Positions 1 to 8,087 are shown, numbered from the stretch's first letter. The stretch: DNA of 64,000 bases from Rufibacter glacialis (GCF_008271745.1 NZ_VKKZ01000019.1:434001-498000); one strand, 5' to 3'. The notes: generated by a model not told the origin, from the letters alone. A program made the numbers and translations.

Positions 1-1
1 G

Positions 2-877
2 ATCTGGAACGCGTTCCGTCTCATCAACGGCTGGGAAGTAGAGGAGAACCTGGAGAACCCGAACGAGAAAGCCATCAAGTGGTTTGACTCCAAGTTCAAC
101 GAGGCGCTCAACGTGCTGGAAGACCATTTTGACAAGTTCCGGATCTCAGACGCCTTGCTCACCGTGTACAAACTGGTGTGGGATGATTTCTGCTCTAACT
201 ACCTGGAGATGATCAAACCTGCCTTCGGGTCACCCATTGACACAGATACCTGGCAGGCCACCAATGAGTTCCTGGAGAAACTGATGAAAGTGCTGCACCC
301 GTTCATGCCGTTCATCACAGAGGAAATCTGGAACTCCATGAAAGAGCGCGCGCCTAAAGATTGCCTGGTGGTAGCCGCCTGGCCAGAGAAAGGTAGAATT
401 GAGGCTGATTTGCTGAAACAGACCGAATACGTGCTCAACGTGGTAGGCCAGATCAGAAACCAACGCAACAGCAAAAATATTTCACCAGCCAAAAAGCTGG
501 CGCTGTACGTGCGGTTGGCGGAAGGTAAGAGCGCCATTGCCGGCTACGAGACCTTGGTGAGCAAACTGGCCAACCTGAGTGAGATCCAGGAGACCGAACA
601 GCCGCTGGACAATTCCCTGTCCTTTGTGGTAGAGAGCGCTGAGTTCTTTATTCCCATGGAGGGCAATATTGACGCTGCTGCTGAACGCGAGCGCATCTTG
701 AAGGAACTGGACTACACCAAAGGCTTCCTGGCCAGTGTGGCTAAAAAGCTGAGCAACGAACGCTTCGTGAGCGGTGCCCCAGAAGCCGTGATCACCGCAG
801 AGCGCAAGAAGCAATCTGACGCTGAAGCCAAAATAGCGGCCCTGGAGCAAAGCCTCTCCGCCTTGCCGGCTGAATAG
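2..877 (+). CDS. valS: Valine--tRNA ligase, C-terminal part (5' end outside window)
   Basis: Charges tRNA-Val with valine in the cytoplasm. The reading frame is open from base 2, so only the last 291 codons are present and the catalytic core lies upstream of the window. The visible part starts with an IWNAFR segment, typical of the junction between the catalytic core and the anticodon-binding domain of ValRS. An anticodon-binding region follows (HPFMPFITEEIWNSM). The tail, from about base 690, is a charged helical segment (NERFVSGAPEAVI, then ERKKQSDAEAKIAALEQ) matching the ValRS C-terminal coiled-coil arm. The gene ends in TAG and is followed 18 bases later by a strong terminator. Identification is confident; it is partial only because of the window edge. 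Confidence 0.93.
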   Translation: MWNAFRLINGWEVEENLENPNEKAIKWFDSKFNEALNVLEDHFDKFRISDALLTVYKLVWDDFCSNYLEMIKPAFGSPIDTDTWQATNEFLEKLMKVLHPFMPFITEEIWNSMKERAPKDCLVVAAWPEKGRIEADLLKQTEYVLNVVGQIRNQRNSKNISPAKKLALYVRLAEGKSAIAGYETLVSKLANLSEIQETEQPLDNSLSFVVESAEFFIPMEGNIDAAAERERILKELDYTKGFLASVAKKLSNERFVSGAPEAVITAERKKQSDAEAKIAALEQSLSALPAE

Positions 878-894
878 CCTTAACTTGAATTGAT

Positions 895-940
895 AAAAAA
901 GAAAGCGGCTGCTCCCAAAGGGGCAGCCGCTTTCTTTTTT
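895..940. terminator. Intrinsic terminator after valS
   Basis: Two 11-base arms (AAAGCGGCTGC and GCAGCCGCTTT) with a short loop, with an A-run before and a T-run after. It can stop transcription from both strands and closes valS. Confidence 0.9.
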
Positions 941-1041
941 GCAAGGTTAAGATATTAAGTTATCTGGCGCGAGCCTCCAGGCTACTCTCACTGCCTTGAG
1001 CCGCAAAACAAACAATGGGGCGGATTTACCTAGCAGATAAA

Positions 1042-1069
1042 GTAGGGACAGGTCGCGACCTGTCCTTAC
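1042..1069. repeat. Palindromic repeat, GGACAGGTCGCGACCTGTCC family, copy 1
   Basis: A perfect 20-base palindrome GGACAGGTCGCGACCTGTCC flanked by GTA on the left and a near-complementary TTAC on the right. The same palindrome recurs at 7557-7580. Confidence 0.85.
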
Positions 1070-1229
1070 GCATTCCTGGTAAACATGCATTCCTGATCAA
1101 ATAGCCTGCAGTTACAGCGGACACTTGGGACTATAGCATTCCTCTCATAACTCCCCGTGAATCGCTAGGCTCGCGTTATTCAGAGCACCAGACTGGAATC
1201 TCGCGCCAGTTGGGCCAGTTGGTTTTGTT

Positions 1230-1262
1230 AGACCTGTGAGGTTTTCGAAACCTCACAGGTCT
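1230..1262. repeat. 33-base hairpin repeat
   Basis: Two perfectly complementary 15-base arms (AGACCTGTGAGGTTT and AAACCTCACAGGTCT) around a TCG loop. There is no T-run after it, so it is not an obvious terminator. From memory, close relatives of this hairpin are dispersed in many Bacteroidota genomes. Confidence 0.8.
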
Positions 1263-1272
1263 TTCGATTAAA

Positions 1273-1300
1273 GCCTTTTTTCCAAAACCAGCCCCTAAAC
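1273..1300 (+). repeat. Dispersed CCYTAAAC hairpin motif
   Basis: A degenerate copy: GCC, T-run, TCCAAAACCAG, then CCCCTAAAC. It ends one base before the stop of the minus-strand gene at 1302. Confidence 0.55.
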
Positions 1301-1301
1301 C

Positions 1302-1844
1302 CTACATGGTGTAAGAATCTAACCTGGTCCAGGTGATGGCACCGTTATTTACTGCGTATCTTAAAAGAAGGTAACCGCCGTTGTGCCCGTCTTCAAAGTA
1401 GGCCAGGGCGTGACGGTCGTTGAGGATACGCACATCCTGGATGGCCATGGTGCCGCCCATGGTACCGGGGGTGGTCAGCAGGGTTTTCTGTTTGCGCATG
1501 AGGTCGTTCATGAGGTCGGCTTCCGGGTTCTTCAAGCCTTTGCGTTTTAACCGCTGAATGTCGCTGTCACTCAACGAGCCTACTTCTTCCTCAAAGGTGG
1601 TGGACTCTGGCAAAGGTACTTTCTCTACTGAGTCAGGGCTTTGCAGGGGAGGCTGCACCGATTGGGTGGGCCGGAGCGAATCAATGGGGGCAGGCTGGGT
1701 AAACCGGAGCACCTGTTGCTCCAGGCTGTTGATTTTCTCGTTGGCCATGACCAACTGGCTTTCGGCCTGGCTTTGTTTCCAATAGAAGAAAATAGCCAAG
1801 AACAACAAAACGGCGATCAACAGCAAAAGAAGGGCATTTTTCAT
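1302..1844 (-). CDS. Membrane-anchored hypothetical protein
   Basis: 180 residues, not recognised as a known family. Residues 4-22 form a single hydrophobic segment (LLLLLIAVLLFLAIFFYWK), probably an uncleaved membrane anchor. A short predicted coiled coil follows (about 26-48, ANEKINSLEQQVLRF), then a Pro/Ser-rich linker (about 50-80). The rest is soluble, about 100 residues, with a run of Gly, Thr and Met (TTPGTMGGTMAIQDV) and an aromatic end (YFEDGHNGGYLLLRY). The likely topology is a small inner-membrane protein with a periplasmic domain. It stands alone on the minus strand, in the same direction as the E2 gene but separated from it by a long terminator. The start is an ATG directly before the hydrophobic segment. 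Confidence 0.75.
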   Translation of the reverse strand: MKNALLLLLIAVLLFLAIFFYWKQSQAESQLVMANEKINSLEQQVLRFTQPAPIDSLRPTQSVQPPLQSPDSVEKVPLPESTTFEEEVGSLSDSDIQRLKRKGLKNPEADLMNDLMRKQKTLLTTPGTMGGTMAIQDVRILNDRHALAYFEDGHNGGYLLLRYAVNNGAITWTRLDSYTM

Positions 1845-1969
1845 AGCGTGTGTAAAGGGTCAGGAAAGAGAATGACGTGGTAAGATAAGACTTTTACTAT
1901 GTTCTACAGGTGCGGGTTGTGCCTTTCTGTTTTCTACCGGTTTTTGACAATTCATCCCAAAAACACCTT

Positions 1970-2011
1970 CCACAAGAAAGCCCTTCCGGTAAGGGAAGGG
2001 CTTTCTTGTGG
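1970..2011 (-). terminator. Long hairpin terminator after the E2 gene
   Basis: Two 18-base perfectly complementary arms (CCACAAGAAAGCCCTTCC and its complement) around a six-base loop, 43 bases beyond the E2 stop codon on the minus strand. Confidence 0.85.
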
Positions 2012-2053
2012 TTAGAGATCATTTTCAAATCTCCCTATTGTCACATCTTCCAA

Positions 2054-3433
2054 TTAGATGCTGGTGTTAGGATCAAACGCTTCCAGGTAATCCGCTACGC
2101 GGCGCACGAACATGCCTCCCAGTGAGCCGTCTACCACGCGGTGGTCATAGCTGTGCGACAGGAACATGAACTGCCGGATACCGATCAAATCACCCTCTGG
2201 GGTCTCAATCACGGCCGGCTTCTTTTTGATGGCGCCCACGGCCATGATGGCCACTTGCGGCTGCATGATGATAGGCGTGCCCATCACATTCCCGAAGGAG
2301 CCTACGTTGGAAACGGTATAAGTAGGGTCAGCTAAGTCAGCGGGGGTGAGTTTGTTGATGCGGGCGCGGTTGGCCAGATCATTCAGGCGCTTGGAGATGC
2401 CGTTCAGGTTCATCTGGTCGGCGTTGTGGATCACGGGCACAATCAGGTTCCCGCTAGGCAAGGCCACGGCTACGCCGATGTTGATGTCCCGCTTCTTGAT
2501 GATCTTGTCGCCGTCTACGCTCACGTTGATCATAGGGAAATCCTTGATGGCTTTCACAATGGCCTCAATGAAGATAGGCGTGAAGGTCAGGTTCTCACCC
2601 TCGCGTTTCTTGTAGGCGTCTTTGGTTTTGTTCCGCCAGTTCACAATGTTGGTCACATCTGCCTCCACAAAAGACGTCACGTGCGGGCTAATACGCTTGC
2701 TGTCTACCATGCGCTGCGAGATCATCTTGCGCATGCGGTCCATCTCAATGATTTCCACGTTGCCGCTGTAAGACTGGGCCGGAGCAGTAGAAACCTGCGC
2801 AGCCGGTGCCACCGGAGCAGCCTGCGGCTGAGGAGCAGGGGCCTGCTGGGCTGGACCTGGAGTGGGGGCCTGTGCAGCCGTCTCTGGCTGAGCGGCCGGA
2901 GCGCCACCTGCCTGCCGGTTGGCCACATAATCCAAGATATCCTTTTTAGACACGCGGCCTTCTTTGCCTGTACCCGGAATGTATTCCAGTTCCTGCATGG
3001 AAATGCCTTCCTCACGGGCTATGTTCATGACCAGCGGGGAGTAGAACCGGCCAGAGGCTGGCTGCTCCAAGCGTTGCGTGGTCTGCGCCGATGCCTGTGG
3101 TTCTTGAGCAGGGTGGGCAGTGGGTTGAGTTTCTGGTTGAGCGGCCGGAGCAGCTTCCTGGGCCGGGGCAGAAGAAGTGGGTTGCTCCTCGCCGCCGGTA
3201 TTGATGATGGCAATAGGGGCACCTACGGCCACTACCTGGCCTTCCTGTACCAGAATCTCTTTCAAAGTACCCCCTTGTATGGCCGGTACTTCGGTGTCTA
3301 CTTTGTCGGTGGCTACTTCCAGCACAGATTCGTCTTGCTCAATGGTGTCACCTACTTGCTTTAACCATTTAAGCACGGTGCCTTCCATGATACTTTCGCC
3401 CATTTTGGGCATCACCATTTCTACAAGAGCCAT
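2054..3433 (-). CDS. 2-oxoacid dehydrogenase complex, dihydrolipoamide acyltransferase (E2)
   Basis: The E2 core of a pyruvate, 2-oxoglutarate or branched-chain dehydrogenase complex. It transfers the acyl group from lipoate to coenzyme A. The 459 residues show the full E2 order. Residues 1-77 are a lipoyl domain with acceptor Lys44 in ATDKVD. An Ala/Pro/Gln-rich linker follows, then the peripheral-subunit-binding domain at about 130-170 (SPLVMNIAREEGI, then GRVSKKDIL). A second Ala/Pro linker leads to the catalytic domain from about 230. The active-site motif is HRVVDG, with His431 and Asp435. It is monocistronic here; no E1 or E3 gene is adjacent, so substrate class cannot be settled from context. 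The swinging-arm linkers are low-complexity, which explains the long overlapping frames. Confidence 0.93.
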   Translation of the reverse strand: MALVEMVMPKMGESIMEGTVLKWLKQVGDTIEQDESVLEVATDKVDTEVPAIQGGTLKEILVQEGQVVAVGAPIAIINTGGEEQPTSSAPAQEAAPAAQPETQPTAHPAQEPQASAQTTQRLEQPASGRFYSPLVMNIAREEGISMQELEYIPGTGKEGRVSKKDILDYVANRQAGGAPAAQPETAAQAPTPGPAQQAPAPQPQAAPVAPAAQVSTAPAQSYSGNVEIIEMDRMRKMISQRMVDSKRISPHVTSFVEADVTNIVNWRNKTKDAYKKREGENLTFTPIFIEAIVKAIKDFPMINVSVDGDKIIKKRDINIGVAVALPSGNLIVPVIHNADQMNLNGISKRLNDLANRARINKLTPADLADPTYTVSNVGSFGNVMGTPIIMQPQVAIMAVGAIKKKPAVIETPEGDLIGIRQFMFLSHSYDHRVVDGSLGGMFVRRVADYLEAFDPNTSI

Positions 3434-3597
3434 ATGTATGAGTATGTCAGTTTTAGGTTAAAACAAGGATGTGATTACCCCAGTCAGGCAGGGTACAGGT
3501 CTGTACAATGTTACAGAAAAACCGTGAATGATCACTGCTTGACTGCAACTGATTCCTGTGAACCTAACCGTTGTTAGGCAAATTTAGCTTTTTTTGC

Positions 3598-4860
3598 TTA
3601 CTCGTCAACCGGGTGTCGCAAACTTTGCCTGATCAGGTCCAGCACCTGCAGGGCAGTGTACTCTATATTGAGCTGCCGGGTTTTGTTGTAGCTGAGCTGG
3701 CGGGCTATGGTCTGGTGGGCATCTGCGTAAGCGATCCAGATGGTGCCTACGGGTTTCTCCGGGGTGCCGCCGTCTGGGCCGGCAATGCCGCTCGTGGCAA
3801 GGCCGATGTGCGTGTGGAGGCGCTGGCGCACTCCCTGGGCCATGGCCCGCACGGTCTCCTCGCTCACGGCCCCATGTTTGTCCAGGGTTTCTGCCGGCAC
3901 CCCTAACTGTGCTTTCTTCACCTCATTGCTGTAGGCCACTACGCTGCCCATGAAGTAGGCGGAGCTGCCGGGTACACTGGTCAGCTTATGGGCCACCAGG
4001 CCGCCGGTGCAGCTTTCAGCGGTGGAAATGGTGAGGTTCCGTTCTTTCAACAGCTGGCCAATGGCTTCTTCCAGGGTGACTTCGCCGTAGGCAAAGATGT
4101 TGTCTGGTAAAAGAATGCTTAGCTGGTGTACCTGTTCCTGCAATTGGGTTTCCAGGTCATGTTGGCCGTCAGAAAAGCCGGTCAGGCGCAGGCGAACCCC
4201 CGCCAGATGCGGCAAATAAGCCAATTTCAGGTTGTTCGGCAGGTTGTCTTCCCAAGCAGCGATTCTTTCCGCCAGGAACGATTCGCCCTGGCCAATGGTC
4301 TGCACTACTTTGTGGATGATCTGGGGTAATTGGAAATGCTGTTGCAGGTAGGGCAGCACGGTATCGGTCATCATGCGCTTCATCTCAAACGGCACGCCGG
4401 GCATAGACACCACCAAAGTGCCCTGTTCCTGGAACAGCATGCCGGGTGCGGTGCCCAGGATGTTCCTCACCGGGGTGCAGCACGCCGGCAAAAAGGCCTG
4501 TTGGCGGTTCACCTCCAGCATGGGGCGGTTGTACTTCCGGAAGATATTCTCCACATCCTCCAGGGAGGGCTGGTGCAGTTGTAGTTCAGATTTGAAGTAC
4601 CGGGTTAGGGTGTGTTTGGTGAGGTCGTCTTTGGTGGGGCCCAGGCCGCCGGTGACCAACACCACCTGGGCCCGCGCCATGGCCTGGGTGAGGGCCTCAC
4701 AGATAGCGTCTGGGTTGTCTGAGATGCTGGTGATCTGCTTTACCCTGATGCCTATTTTGCCTAGTTCCTGGCCCAGCCACGCGGAGTTGGTGTCAATGAC
4801 CTGCCCGTACAACAGCTCATCGCCTATGGTCATGATCTCTGCCGATATTTCCTGTTTCAT
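3598..4860 (-). CDS. cinA: CinA-family protein (NMN deamidase-type)
   Basis: 420 residues, normal length for CinA. Residues 1 to about 165 are the molybdopterin-binding-like domain (IMTIGDELLYGQVIDTNSAW; VLVTGGLGPTKDD). From about 255 to the end is the CinA C-terminal deamidase domain (TAESCTGGLVAHKL; GSVVAYSNEVK; ATSGIAGPDGG). In studied homologues the C-terminal domain recycles nicotinamide mononucleotide in the pyridine nucleotide salvage cycle. The N-terminal domain in some family members hydrolyses ADP-ribose. I place the start at the ATG at 4860, before KQEISAEIMTIGDELL; the frame stays open 19 codons further but that extension is not family-like. A TAnnTTTG box lies 44-51 bases upstream. 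It is divergent from the DUF4197 gene. Confidence 0.92.
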   Translation of the reverse strand: MKQEISAEIMTIGDELLYGQVIDTNSAWLGQELGKIGIRVKQITSISDNPDAICEALTQAMARAQVVLVTGGLGPTKDDLTKHTLTRYFKSELQLHQPSLEDVENIFRKYNRPMLEVNRQQAFLPACCTPVRNILGTAPGMLFQEQGTLVVSMPGVPFEMKRMMTDTVLPYLQQHFQLPQIIHKVVQTIGQGESFLAERIAAWEDNLPNNLKLAYLPHLAGVRLRLTGFSDGQHDLETQLQEQVHQLSILLPDNIFAYGEVTLEEAIGQLLKERNLTISTAESCTGGLVAHKLTSVPGSSAYFMGSVVAYSNEVKKAQLGVPAETLDKHGAVSEETVRAMAQGVRQRLHTHIGLATSGIAGPDGGTPEKPVGTIWIAYADAHQTIARQLSYNKTRQLNIEYTALQVLDLIRQSLRHPVDE

Positions 4861-4903
4861 TTTTGGCTTGATTTGTGCGAATGGCCTTTGGACCATCCTT
4901 GAA

Positions 4904-4911
4904 CAAAAGTA
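4904..4911 (-). promoter_or_regulatory. Candidate -7 promoter box for cinA
   Basis: Read on the minus strand this is TACTTTTG, a full match to the Bacteroidota TAnnTTTG element, 43 bases before the cinA ATG. No clear -33 TTG at ideal spacing. Confidence 0.45.
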
Positions 4912-4929
4912 ATACACATGTACGCACGT

Positions 4930-5673
4930 ATGAAGAAACTAGTCTCCCCGGCCATTGTTTTAGGCAGCTTCTTATTTGTAAGCCTCACGTCCTGCACCAC
5001 CGCTCAGATAGAACAGGCTTTGGGTACTGTGGCGCAGCAAACCGGGCAAACCGGCCAGACTGGTACCCTCACCCAAACGGAAGTTGCGGCGGGGTTGAAG
5101 CAGGCTTTGTCACAGGGGGTCACCAAAGGGGCCTCCCAGGCCTCGCAGACCGACGGGTTCTACAAGAATAGCCTCATCCGGATCCCCTTCCCGCCCGACG
5201 TGCAGCGCGTGGAGACCACGTTAAGGTCCCTGGGTCTGGGTTCTGAGGTAGACAAGTTCATTCTTACCCTCAACCGCGGGGCCGAGGATGCCGCCAAGAG
5301 TGCCGCCCCTATTTTTCTGGGCGCCATCAAGCAGCTCACCTTTAATGATGTCTGGAATATCCTGCGCGGCGAGAAAGATGCGGCCACCCAATTCCTGAAA
5401 CGGACCACCACCTCGCAACTGACGGCGGCGTTCAGCCCCATCATGAGACAGTCGCTGGACAAGGTGAACGCCACCCGGTATTATACTGAACTGGTGAACC
5501 GCTACAACAAGATTCCGTTGGTAAAGAAAGCAGACCCTAATCTGGAGTCTTACGCCACCCAGCGGGCCATTGATGGCTTGTTCACCCTGGTGGCCCAGGA
5601 AGAAGCCAACATCCGGGAAAACCCGATAGCCCGCACGACTGAGCTGCTGAAGCGCGTGTTCGGGGCCAGATAG
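4930..5673 (+). CDS. DUF4197 lipoprotein
   Basis: 247 residues. A type II signal peptide (MKKLVSPAIVLGSFLFVSLTSC) with an LTSC lipobox points to a lipid-anchored envelope protein. A Gln/Thr/Gly-rich spacer follows (TGQTGQTGTLTQTE). The rest matches the DUF4197 family pattern: GLKQALSQGVTKG, then FYKNSLIRIPFP, then FNDVWNILRGEKDAATQFL, ending in an all-helical segment. The function of the family is not established. An ATG four codons earlier (4918) is also in frame; I prefer 4930 because MKK directly precedes the hydrophobic core. It is divergent from cinA and followed by a strong terminator, so it appears monocistronic. Confidence 0.88.
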   Translation: MKKLVSPAIVLGSFLFVSLTSCTTAQIEQALGTVAQQTGQTGQTGTLTQTEVAAGLKQALSQGVTKGASQASQTDGFYKNSLIRIPFPPDVQRVETTLRSLGLGSEVDKFILTLNRGAEDAAKSAAPIFLGAIKQLTFNDVWNILRGEKDAATQFLKRTTTSQLTAAFSPIMRQSLDKVNATRYYTELVNRYNKIPLVKKADPNLESYATQRAIDGLFTLVAQEEANIRENPIARTTELLKRVFGAR

Positions 5674-5692
5674 GTTTTAGCATTATGCTCAT

Positions 5693-5730
5693 AAAAAGGG
5701 CGGCTGTACTATGTGCGGCCGCCCTTTTTT
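5693..5730. terminator. Intrinsic terminator after the DUF4197 gene
   Basis: GGGCGGC and GCCGCCC arms with a loop of about 12 bases, A-run before and T-run after, 20 bases beyond the stop codon. Confidence 0.88.
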
Positions 5731-6059
5731 ATGGTAGTTGAGTGAAAGAGCCATTCCCCAATATGGTGGCGCCTGTTCGTCTGGAGGAGAATCTGATAAG
5801 ATGCCTCAAGGGAAGGAGGAGGTGCCAATGGATGGGCTTTATGGTGAAGGTTGGACCGGGAAAGCCCTTGGTTAGGGCAGAATAATCACACTTAGAAACA
5901 GGTGGGCCAAAGGGTAAAGGCAGAATTTTGTTATTCTAAGAACCAGAAAGGGAGCCGGCGGATTATGGGCCTTTTTCTGAAAAAATAGGGCAAAAACGGG
6001 CCAACTTTTAAAAGGGAGGAAGGGTAAAAGGCAGGGAGTTCATTTTTGCCTCTTATTCC
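5731..6059. other. Gap upstream of the esterase gene
   Basis: No gene. It contains one degenerate copy of the dispersed hairpin motif (5967-6002). I could not place a convincing promoter. Confidence 0.6.
5967..6002 (+). repeat. Dispersed hairpin motif, divergent copy
   Basis: GGGCCTTTTTCTGAAAAAAT followed by AGGGCAAAAACGGGCC. It keeps the TTTTTC-GAAAAA core but has AGGGCAAAAAC in place of CCCTAAAC. Confidence 0.45.
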
Positions 6060-7340
6060 ATGACATATACAAAACTGCCGTACCACCGGCTGGAGAACAA
6101 AGCAGATTTAGACGTTCTGCTGGATGATATTGGAGATGCCCGTATTGTAATGCTGGGAGAAGCCTCCCACGGAACTTCAGAATACTATGCCTGGCGCACC
6201 GCCATTTCCAAACGCCTCATAGAGGAAAAAGGCTTCACGTTAATTGCGGTGGAAGGAGACTGGCCCGATTGCTACCAAATCAACAAGTTCATACGGGGTT
6301 ATGGCAAACCGGGCACCAAAGTGTCTGATGTACTCAAGCACTTCAACCGCTGGCCCACCTGGATGTGGGGCAACTGGGAAGTGGCAGCCTTGGTAGAATG
6401 GCTCAAGGAAAACAATGACCGGCCCAACACCAATAAAGTGGGCTTCTACGGATTGGACGTTTACAGCCTTTGGGACTCCCTGCAGCAGATCATGAAGTAC
6501 CTGGAGAAGAAGGATGGCCAAGCGGTGAAAGCCGCCAAGGAAGCCTTCAAATGCTTTGAGCCCTACAGCTCAGACCCGCAGGAATACGCCCGCGCGGTGG
6601 CCTACGTCTCTGAAGACTGTGAAAACGAGGTGATCTCTATGCTGCAGGAACTGGGCAAACGTGAACAGGGCGAACCTGCCAATCCTGAGGCCGTCTTTAA
6701 CGCGGAGCAGAATGCCTTGGTGGCGGTGAACGCGGAGCGCTATTACAAAGCCATGGTACGGGGTGGCGGCAGTTCCTGGAACGTGCGCGACGAGCACATG
6801 ATGGAAACCCTGAACCGCCTGCTGGAATTCCACGGACCAAACGCCAAAGCCATCATCTGGGAGCACAACACCCACATAGGCGATGCCCGCTTCACAGACA
6901 TGGCCCGCGCCGGCATGGTAAACATTGGCCAGCTGGCCCGCGAGCAGTATGGGCGCGAGAACGTATACCTGGCTGGTTTCGGGTCATACTCGGGCTCTGT
7001 GATTGCCGGCGACTCCTGGGGAGCGCCTATGAAGAAGATGGAAGTACCGCCCGCCCGCGAAGGCTCCTGGGAGCATTGGCTCCACAGCCTGGGTGCCACC
7101 GATAAGCTTCTCCTTTCCCGCGAACTGAGGGAAATCAATGAGGTACAGCAGCAGATTGCCCACCGGGCCATTGGCGTGGTCTATGACCCCAACCGCGAAA
7201 AGTACGGCAACTACGTGCCCACCATAATCCCAGAGCGCTATGATGCCTTCCTGTACCTGGACGAAACCGAAGCCTTGAGGCCCTTCATTGTTAAAACCAA
7301 AGAGAAAGAACCACCAGAAATGTATCCGGCCAACGAGTAA
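6060..7340 (+). CDS. Erythromycin esterase family protein
   Basis: 426 residues, close to the length of EreA/EreB macrolide esterases (about 400-420). The family motif GEASHGTSEYY (residues 24-34) carries the conserved Glu and His. EGDWPD holds a second conserved Glu, and WEHNTHIGDA the later conserved His. In EreB, equivalent residues form the esterase active site that opens the lactone ring of erythromycin. Chromosomal Bacteroidota members of this family are common and mostly uncharacterised, so macrolide resistance is not implied by sequence alone. There is no signal peptide, so it is cytoplasmic. It starts at an ATG 329 bases after the previous terminator and ends just before its own terminator, so it is a single-gene unit. 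Confidence 0.88.
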   Translation: MTYTKLPYHRLENKADLDVLLDDIGDARIVMLGEASHGTSEYYAWRTAISKRLIEEKGFTLIAVEGDWPDCYQINKFIRGYGKPGTKVSDVLKHFNRWPTWMWGNWEVAALVEWLKENNDRPNTNKVGFYGLDVYSLWDSLQQIMKYLEKKDGQAVKAAKEAFKCFEPYSSDPQEYARAVAYVSEDCENEVISMLQELGKREQGEPANPEAVFNAEQNALVAVNAERYYKAMVRGGGSSWNVRDEHMMETLNRLLEFHGPNAKAIIWEHNTHIGDARFTDMARAGMVNIGQLAREQYGRENVYLAGFGSYSGSVIAGDSWGAPMKKMEVPPAREGSWEHWLHSLGATDKLLLSRELREINEVQQQIAHRAIGVVYDPNREKYGNYVPTIIPERYDAFLYLDETEALRPFIVKTKEKEPPEMYPANE

Positions 7341-7400
7341 ACAATCCAGCTGGTTGGCTGTTCTATAGATGTATCTGCGCCATCTTACTACATATATAGG

Positions 7401-7424
7401 AAAGCCACCTTCGGGTGGCTTTTT
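7401..7424. terminator. Intrinsic terminator after the esterase gene
   Basis: AAAGCCACC TTCG GGTGGCTTTTT: a nine-pair stem with a stable UUCG loop and a T-run. Confidence 0.92.
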
Positions 7425-7428
7425 GCCT

Positions 7429-7454
7429 TTTAGAGGCTGATTTAGAGAAACCAG
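7429..7454 (-). repeat. Dispersed hairpin motif, reverse copy
   Basis: On the minus strand it reads CTGGTTTCTCTAAATCAG then CCTCTAAA. It pairs with the forward copy at 8283-8311 to form the outermost inverted repeat around the DUF559 gene. Confidence 0.55.
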
Positions 7455-7476
7455 CCGCAGAATGGCAAAGCAGGAG

Positions 7477-7512
7477 TTCCCTCTCCCCTGGGAGAGGGGT
7501 AGGGTGAGGGGG
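7477..7512 (-). repeat. CT-rich palindromic repeat A (outer left)
   Basis: CCCTCTCCCC TG GGAGAGGGG followed by TAGGGTGAGGGGG. It is the inverted partner of repeat D at 8226-8263; the two differ by one substitution and one inserted base. Confidence 0.85.
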
Positions 7513-7556
7513 CGGCGGCGCTCTAGGGGAGACGGCATCAAGGCTGGAACCGTTTC

Positions 7557-7580
7557 GGACAGGTCGCGACCTGTCCCTAC
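7557..7580. repeat. Palindromic repeat, GGACAGGTCGCGACCTGTCC family, copy 2
   Basis: The same perfect 20-base palindrome as at 1042-1069, again followed by a TAC trinucleotide. Confidence 0.85.
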
Positions 7581-7625
7581 ATTTGTTTGTTCTATAGTTA
7601 CTGCTTTTCTAACTAGAGACTTCTT

Positions 7626-7662
7626 CCCCTCATCCTAACCTTCTCCCAGAGGGAGAAGGAAC
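7626..7662 (+). repeat. CT-rich palindromic repeat B (inner left)
   Basis: CCCCTCATCCTAACC then TTCTCCCAGAGGGAGAAGGA. Its inverted partner is repeat C at 8088-8124, identical over 37 bases except one loop base. Confidence 0.87.
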
Positions 7663-7703
7663 TATTGCGTTACTATGGTAAATTACCTTACGTAATGCAA
7701 TAA

Positions 7704-8048
7704 ATGGACAAAAGGAATTTCAGGAAAGAGTTACGGAGAAACTCCACTGCGGCAGAGGTTATCTTGTGGCAAGGACTGAGAAATAGGAGCCTTGGCAACA
7801 GGAAATTCAGAAGGCAGCATTCCCTTGGCAACTTCATTGTAGATTACTTTTGTCTAGAAGAGAAATTGGTCATAGAAGTGGACGGAGGCAGTCACCATAA
7901 TACCGGTACTCAACTAGCCGATGAGGCCCGCGACCAATGGCTCAAGGAGCAAGGCTTCACCGTTCTCAGGTTTACCAATGAAGAAATTTATCAGAACGTG
8001 GAACGGGTCTTATGGGCCATTGAAGATGCTTTTGGGCAGAGAAATTAA
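7704..8048 (+). CDS. DUF559 endonuclease-like protein
   Basis: 114 residues, the usual length of stand-alone DUF559 proteins, which resemble very-short-patch-repair and type II restriction nucleases. The PD-(D/E)XK-like core is visible: Glu18 in TAAEVILW, Asp47 in NFIVDYF, then Glu58 and Asp60 in VIEVDGGSH. The N-terminal half is rich in Arg and Lys (RKELRRNS; RNRKFRRQH), fitting DNA or RNA binding. No partner methylase is present. The gene sits exactly inside two nested pairs of inverted palindromic repeats (B/C at 42 and 39 bases from its ends, A/D further out), so it may be the cargo or the agent of a small repeat-borne unit. Family assignment is firm. Nuclease activity is a family-level inference, and the role is unknown. 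Confidence 0.88.
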   Translation: MDKRNFRKELRRNSTAAEVILWQGLRNRSLGNRKFRRQHSLGNFIVDYFCLEEKLVIEVDGGSHHNTGTQLADEARDQWLKEQGFTVLRFTNEEIYQNVERVLWAIEDAFGQRN

Positions 8049-8087
8049 TTCCATTGCCATTTCCCTTAAGTAAATATTTCACGTTGT

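Larger units (their letters stand above)
941..1301. other. Gap carrying several palindromic repeats, no gene
   Basis: No plausible gene. The gap holds a degenerate copy of the GAGTCT/AGACTC repeat family (about 964-1005), a 20-base perfect palindrome (1042-1069), a partial GGCGCGAG-type repeat (about 1190-1210), a 33-base hairpin (1230-1262) and a copy of the dispersed CCYTAAAC hairpin motif (1273-1300). Confidence 0.7.
7341..7703. other. Gap dense in repeats left of the DUF559 gene
   Basis: No gene. It holds a terminator (7401-7424), a reverse copy of the dispersed hairpin motif (7429-7454), palindromic repeat A (7477-7512), the 20-base palindrome (7557-7580) and palindromic repeat B (7626-7662). 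Confidence 0.75.

Noticed and set aside
2426-3364. 312-codon plus-strand frame opposite the E2 gene
   Set aside because: It mirrors the Ala/Pro-rich linkers of E2 as Arg/Leu/Ser-rich sequence; no domain.
6060-7340. Macrolide-resistance gene call (ere)
   Set aside because: Family and motifs fit, but chromosomal relatives are common and uncharacterised, and there is no mobile or resistance context.
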